Positions 55,917-61,376 of a stretch of 61,376 nucleotides of DNA are shown piece by piece. A program made the translations under genes and the position numbers. Each line of letters begins with the position of its first letter. Positions within the stretch are counted from its first letter, which is position 1. The notes beneath the pieces were generated by a model. It was not told where the DNA came from and searched no databases. It saw nothing but the letters and a program-made list of their open reading frames with translations. The DNA is from Hymenopellis radicata (taxonomy: Eukaryota > Basidiomycota > Agaricomycetes > Agaricales > Physalacriaceae), in NCBI GenBank assembly GCA_015501595.1, contig JADNRX010000324.1:1-61376 (forward strand), given 5' to 3'.

Positions 55917-57156
55917 TTAATCTCTCTTCAAATTCCGCCGGATGACGAACACCCGTTCACCATCCTCAGTCGCAGTCATTTCCTGGATACCTGGGACCCT
56001 CTCCAATTCGTGGACCGAGGTTCCTTTGGCAAGAACGACATACATCTCGAGGCCATCGCCGACCTAAAGGAGAGAGCTGATGAGGCGATAGGATAGAAGG
56101 AAGGGAAGACTGTCAGTTACCTCGATGTGCCGTTCAGTTGCACTGGTGAACGAGTCGATCACGAGGGATAGAACCTGAGATAGAGGAAGATGTACTGGGT
56201 GCGAAGTACCGGGCGCAGGGACCTGGTTCTTGAAGTATATCTAAACAGGAAGGACGAAGGTTACTATCTGGTGAGATAAGAGGGGAAAAAAGGGTAGTTT
56301 GGGACCGGAAGAGAGACGTAATTGGAACGACAGATACAAGGAATATTGGGGGTAACGCCAACGAGGGAATAAATCGGGAAGACGTCGGAGGCGTCCCGAC
56401 GTTGCGTGGTAAATCATGCGCCGGGAAGCTGAAAGGGAAGAAACGCGCTTGAACACGGGATCGCATCGCATGGTGGGCTCCTCTTTTAAGAATAAACGGA
56501 GAAATGGATGCTAACCTGATTGTCCAAGAATGGTTGCACGAGTGACTGTGCCGCGCCTGCTGCGCGACAAGCTTCACGTTCGTATGATCCAACGGGATCG
56601 AATGAATAGACCGCACCCGAGCCTACATGATCAATCAGTCGCGGGGTAATTAGATGGACGACATTCATACCGTCTTCTTCGATTCCGCCAAGGATGTTGT
56701 ACACGTAGTAAGGGAAGAATCGGCGAGCATAGAGCATGGATTGGATCAGACGGGCGATGGCGCGGAGAGGCATGTCCTTGGAGTGTGCATGGCGGTACCA
56801 CTGTTGGCGTCAATATGGCCCGTCATCGCACACGACGACAAAACCCACCTCAAGCCTCTGTCTGACCTTCTTTACAAACATGTTTCCATCTGCAGCGAAC
56901 CCATTTACCGCGAGCACGGCCTTGTCGGTTCTGCAATTTCGCATACGTCAGCGCGTGCTTTCGGAATACGCAGGACGTACAATCGAAAGACTTTGGGCGC
57001 ATATCGCGTCTGGATGCTATAGCCCTCGCTCTGGCGGGTGTCACCGGCGATGACAGTAAAGTTTTCACCAGCAATGGCGAGAATAGTACCGCCGTTGTCG
57101 CTGTACGGGTTAAACTGGCGTTGCTGGGGGTGTCCAAGAGAGACCATATCGGGCAT
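55917..57156 (-). CDS. PRE7: 20S proteasome subunit beta-6, copy B
   Basis: Second complete beta-6 proteasome gene. Exons 57156-56981, 56930-56849, 56800-56671, 56622-56516, 56240-56121 and 56063-55917, giving 253 aa. All splice sites and the reading frame are intact; the substitutions I compared with copy A are silent or in introns (for example TCC to TCA in VYSFDP). Intron 4 is about 10 nt longer than in A because of an insertion containing GGGGAAAAAAGGG near 56283. Exon 1 and upstream sequence fall in or next to the zone where the copies become identical. Either a true paralogue or the second allele misplaced by assembly. Confidence 0.93.
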
Positions 57157-57273
57157 TATCGTCGCTGTCGTCGTCAAAAGTAGTTGTTCGATGCCCAAAG
57201 TGCGCTTGACGACGGGCTAAACGATGAGGAAGGGCTGATGAATGTGGCGGGTAAGAATCGTGATACGAGCAAA

Positions 57274-57338
57274 GGCATACGCAAGACGTACAATCGAAAG
57301 ACTTGGGGGCATATCGCGTGTAGCCCTCGCTCTGGCGG
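57274..57338. repeat. Fragment of proteasome exon 1/intron 1 (copy B)
   Basis: Copy B equivalent of 43832-43896; identical in the parts compared. Confidence 0.7.
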
Positions 57339-57339
57339 C

Positions 57340-60300
57340 AGCAATGGCGTGCGTGCATGGATGTACTCATCCGCATCCGCCGCGATCAAGACGTCCTGAG
57401 AGGGTCCGGGCTGGCGTGTTGTCCTCTCGATGGGTGGGAGAGCGCGTCGTCGTGGGGGCATCCTCCGGGGCACATCTTCGCGGGATGCTCCTCCTACGCG
57501 TCGTGTCCTCTCCCTCTTCGCCGGGTGGGTGTTGCTGACTGCATGATGGTGGGAAGGAACGAGCGTGGGTCTGTGGCTGTGCTGGTGGGCGACGTCTTGG
57601 GAGTGGGTGGAGGAGTGCTCCTTCGGGTTGTGGGTGTCTTCATGTTGCGGGTGTCTTCATGTTGCGGGTGTCTTCGCGTCACGGGTGTCGCGTCGCGTGT
57701 ATTTTAGATGTCGTGTCCCTTCATGATAAGATGACTTCGGCTAACAGTTCCTGAAGGGTGGATACAGTTCCTGAAGGGTAGGTACTCCTTATAAGGCAGG
57801 TAACGCTCCTTATAAGGCAATCTTCTGTGTCCCTGACGCGAGTGAAGAGAACTTCAACAGCGTTTTCGTCACGTGACTTTTCAAAACTTCAATAAATTCA
57901 CATTTTTCAACTACAAATTTGACAAATAAAAAAAAAGCGCCGCCTCAACCCTGCATTTTCATGCAATGGTTGAGGTGGCGGTGCAGAATCCAGACGAGAA
58001 CCAAGTGTGGCGCAGTATCGCATGGTCCTGGAGCGTGTCGGACCCGGGTAACAGCTAGTCGACGCGCGTAGTGCCGTGTAGCGCGACCAGGGTCCAGGCG
58101 TAACCACACCAAGTGTGGCGCAGTATCAGACGGCCTAGGCGTATCGGACCCGGGTATCCTAGTAGTCGCGCCGAATTCCCGTCGCGAGTGTGGCGTAGGC
58201 TCGTTCTGAGGACCTAGGTAACCGCGCTAGCACTTGTGTCGCCTCGTGTAACCCTAATCTAGGACTTACCAAGCTGTTCAACATTCTGAGAGAGCGGTCC
58301 TTTGAAGGACAGTTGTCCAGTACGCGACGAGGAGACGATTTGGGTAACTGCGCACAGCGTGGATCGATCTGAAGACTGAGGGACATTCACCTGAGGCCGT
58401 ACGAATTGACAGGTGTCGAGGATGTCAACGTGCCGTGGAGAATACAGGTGCCGAGCCCTGATAAGAACCTCAGTCTGTCACCCAGTAGAGATGATAGTCT
58501 CGAGACGCACCTGATACGCGAATACACCCCCGCCTCCCACGCTCAAGTCGTTGACGCCGTCAAGGCACGAGTAGTCACGATTCAAGACCTACACAGGTCA
58601 AGGTCAATGACGGGCAAGCACATACAGAAGAATGACAACCGACAATTAGTGAACCGCATCCAAAAGCGGCAATGACCTCCTCGCGTTGAGGGCGACGGCC
58701 TGAGCACGGTCGAGTGCGAGGTCCACGGCGACGACGACGACAATGAGAGAACAAGTGAGAGACAAGAACGAGGTTAGAGACGGGCAGCACGACGACATGG
58801 TGGGAGGAGAAATGAAAGTGCAAGATGTCGGCAAAGAGGGTTAAATACCTTCTCGGCTAATTGTCCTCCGCTTTTCAATCGGGCCCCGCGGTGATTCGAG
58901 TCACGTATTGACTCCACTGTCACAACAATATTCCAGCAAGATCGACCCCATGTCGGATTGATAGTCCTCGCGGAATTCTGAATTTGAGGACACGATTGGA
59001 GAGAGCGGTTTCTCTGCTCTCGATTCATATATATATTGTCGTACCTCCTGGCTGGTCGTGTCGTCAAGAGAGGTATTCAGTGAGGCGTAATATTTCGAAG
59101 GTGGCAGGGGCGAAATGGCGCCACATCGTGTACCACGTAAATTGTGGGCGCGGACATAACTTGAGGGTTGAATAAAGCGAGTAAAACCGTTCAACACGAT
59201 TCAGCGGTGTCTATCAAATCGGAGAATCAAGCGCGGGCTCGCCATGATAACGGGAAGAGCATTAAATTCAACCAGAGGGTAGGAACAAGAGCTACAAGAG
59301 TCGGTCAGGGGAGCCGCCTGAATATTGGAATCACGTCAGTTGTTGATGATCGAGAATTGGAGAAACCGTCTTGCCTGGGGAACCCCGCTCCAGAAACTGG
59401 TCACGCAGGCCTTCACACTATACCCTCGTGATACCCATTCCTCCCGACAGACGCGGTCCAAGTCGTCGTCATCCTCTAAACGTCTCGCAAGCAAAGGGTA
59501 CGCTCACCTTCTTTCGAGGCTTTCCAGAGCTGAAGATTTGATTCAATCCGCGCTCAATTCGTCCAGAATCGAGTTCAGAAAGCGGCGTCAAGATTCAGAG
59601 GAGGAGACAATTGAAGTACAGCAGAGCAGCATTTTAGGGTGTCGGGACAAGGCATAAGGTCCGTCGCAGTTCAAATTCGCAGTCAAATGCTGAAAAAGCG
59701 TCGTCTTGAAGGGACAGGTTTCAGCGCGTCCAAGGTGGGTGTCCTCGCGATTACAGGTTCCAGGAGCCTCACACAGTCGTTTCAAGAAGGAGAAGAGCAA
59801 ATTTGGGCAGCGCAGACGCCTAGACAGTTGGACGACATGGGAGTTCAACGTTGAACACAACGTCGATCACGTTGAGCCGAATACGGCAAGTCCATTTCTT
59901 ACCTTTGACCATCACATTCAACTTTGCCCCGTCTTTGAAAGCACGCGTCGACGGGATTACTGGACTTGTTCTTTGATTGTGAGACCTTGCGAATCGCGAG
60001 AAACGGATTAGAAGAGTTACGGCGGCACGTTCTGCTCGCCGCAGAGGCTTTTGGTTTTGTAAAAGGTGCGTTATTTCAGGCGCGTTTCGAGCTTTCTTTT
60101 ACTCAAATTCGAACACATTCAGCGGATTTGGTCTTCCTGGCGGCAGGCTCTCTTTCTCGCGCGCTCTTGCAAATCAAAACTCTTGAGGACACGTCGGCGG
60201 CTTCGCCGCCTCCTGGACACGCAACGCACACCTAGATGAACTTCAACAGCGCTCGAACAACGAGGCTGTGAAATATAACGGCGTGGTTTCGCCTCGCCGG

Positions 60301-61376
60301 CGCGGCTTTTGGGTCTGGTGATATTGTGAGTTTGATCGCATTTTTGGAGCAGGATAATTGACCTAGATTTGATTAGTTTGACCTGAATTTTGACATCACC
60401 TTCGATATACGTACGTCACGTCTATGCGTCGCTGCGTTCAGTACAAACTGACAGTTTGATAGAGAACGCGGAGGCGGCTTCGCCGCCTCTCCGCGATGGT
60501 GAGATCTCCCTTCGCATCGCGTTAATACCTTCGTTGACATTTCCTTCAGCCTTCTGCAAACTCTTCCGGCCCTGGAATACGAGATCTTGACCTAGGGCGG
60601 CGTGTGGTGTCCTCGCCGGACCGGCTTTTTTTCTGCCAATATCGGTGCGTTTTGATCATTTCTTCGTCGGCTATTTGACGACGATATGCCAGCTTGGCCT
60701 CCATTCGGACGTACACCCGGTGAGCATATTTCTCAGCTGTGCTTCTTTGCATTGAGCGCATATTTCATTAGGGAGAGGAAACGCGGCAGCGGGACGCCAC
60801 TACCAATACGGCCCTCCGCCTCTGAGGGCCACCAATCTCGGATAAACGGGACCATTTGATGGAGATCTGGATCTAGTTGGATTCGGCGGTAATATCGCTC
60901 TTGAAAGTTGACCGCGACTCTAATTCGGGTACGTACCTTTATCTGCTCGAATTCAAGCGCTAACAACTCGCCTCCCCTTTAGGATATCGACCGCAATGAG
61001 CAGCGGCTCAGCGCCGCTGCCCCCGCGTTGCGGGCTTCTCACTGCGGTGAGAACCTCGACTCCAGCGAACGATCCCACCACGCTTAGGAAAATCACTTCA
61101 AGACGGGCCTAGCCTAGCCCTTGGATCATTTCGGATGAATATGTCGCACTGATCCTGATCTGGATCTGAGGAGCTTCTGTTCACAGGACGAATCAGGAAA
61201 CTTGACGGGGAACTCGTTTAGGTATGTTCACTTTCTATCCCTGAGCACTGGAGCTAACAGGGAAATTTTCGGGCACGATTACGGTTACAGCGAGCAGCGG
61301 CCCAGCGCCGCTGCGCCTGCGCTGCAGGCTTCTCGCTGTTCCTCAAACTTGGACATCAACCGTTGCGCCACACTTC
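57340..61376. other. Gene-poor part of duplication, copy B
   Basis: Repeats 43898-47935, including the minisatellite (about 57625), hairpin (57938-57980), AGTGTGGCGCAGTATC repeats (about 58004) and the GC hairpin cluster (about 60198 on). Only one difference was noticed: TATTTGACG at about 60673 against TATTTTGACG at about 47232. No gene named. Confidence 0.6.

Larger units (their letters stand above)
52389..61376. repeat. Copy B of the roughly 10-kb direct duplication
   Basis: Homologous to copy A (37618-47935), same orientation. The left border cuts into the Ser-rich coding region; the right end runs off the window. It lacks both mobile elements present in A. From about 57020 to the end it is essentially identical to 43580-47935. 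Confidence 0.95.

Overview
The window is nuclear DNA of a filamentous basidiomycete, most likely an Agaricomycete. The evidence is intron-dense genes with short introns (about 44-80 nt, GT-AG plus one GC-AG) and protein families typical of that group: a FIST-domain protein, a Pic2-type carrier, an RlpA-like secreted protein, a type I metacaspase, an F-box protein and Ser/Thr-rich single-pass membrane proteins. There are no operons, ribosome binding sites or CRISPR arrays, and I recognised no rRNA or tRNA gene.

Layout. 1-1.9 kb: no gene, but at least eight copies of a degenerate 17-bp motif. 1.9-6.7 kb: a head-to-head FIST / ISA1 pair, then cystathionine gamma-lyase (CYS3). 6.7-12 kb: a broken partial copy of a mitochondrial carrier gene, a 167-bp tandem repeat, a small secreted protein, then the intact Pic2-type carrier, which carries a GC-AG intron and a 12-nt microexon. 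12-22.4 kb: a hypothetical Cys/His-rich protein whose intron holds a duplicated exon, a weak hypothetical gene, an RlpA-like secreted protein, a large signalling-mucin-like membrane protein and ribosomal protein uL23. 22.5-28.6 kb: relics and disrupted genes (coiled-coil relic, F-box protein with three frame breaks, PEBP with one) and a small conserved-looking basic protein. 30-35.7 kb: a nuclear low-complexity protein, an APH-like phosphotransferase and a nine-exon metacaspase.

37.6-61.4 kb is the most unusual part. About 10 kb is present twice in direct orientation: copy A from 37,618, and copy B from 52,389 to the end of the window, where the copy is still running. Each copy holds a Ser-rich membrane protein gene and a complete proteasome beta-6 gene. 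The copies differ by substitutions, small indels and two mobile-element insertions found only in A, a 378-bp TIR element and a 5'-truncated LINE, both with clean empty sites in B. From about 43.6 kb (A) / 57.0 kb (B) onward they become essentially identical for more than 4 kb. The rest of 43.8-52.4 kb has no recognisable gene and is rich in small GC hairpins and minisatellites.

Several genes are housekeeping for sulfur and iron-sulfur metabolism (CYS3 makes cysteine, ISA1 matures Fe-S proteins), mitochondrial phosphate/copper import, translation and proteolysis, but neighbours do not form a pathway cluster. All exon models were made by eye from splice-site phase and family resemblance. No alignment or database search was run.
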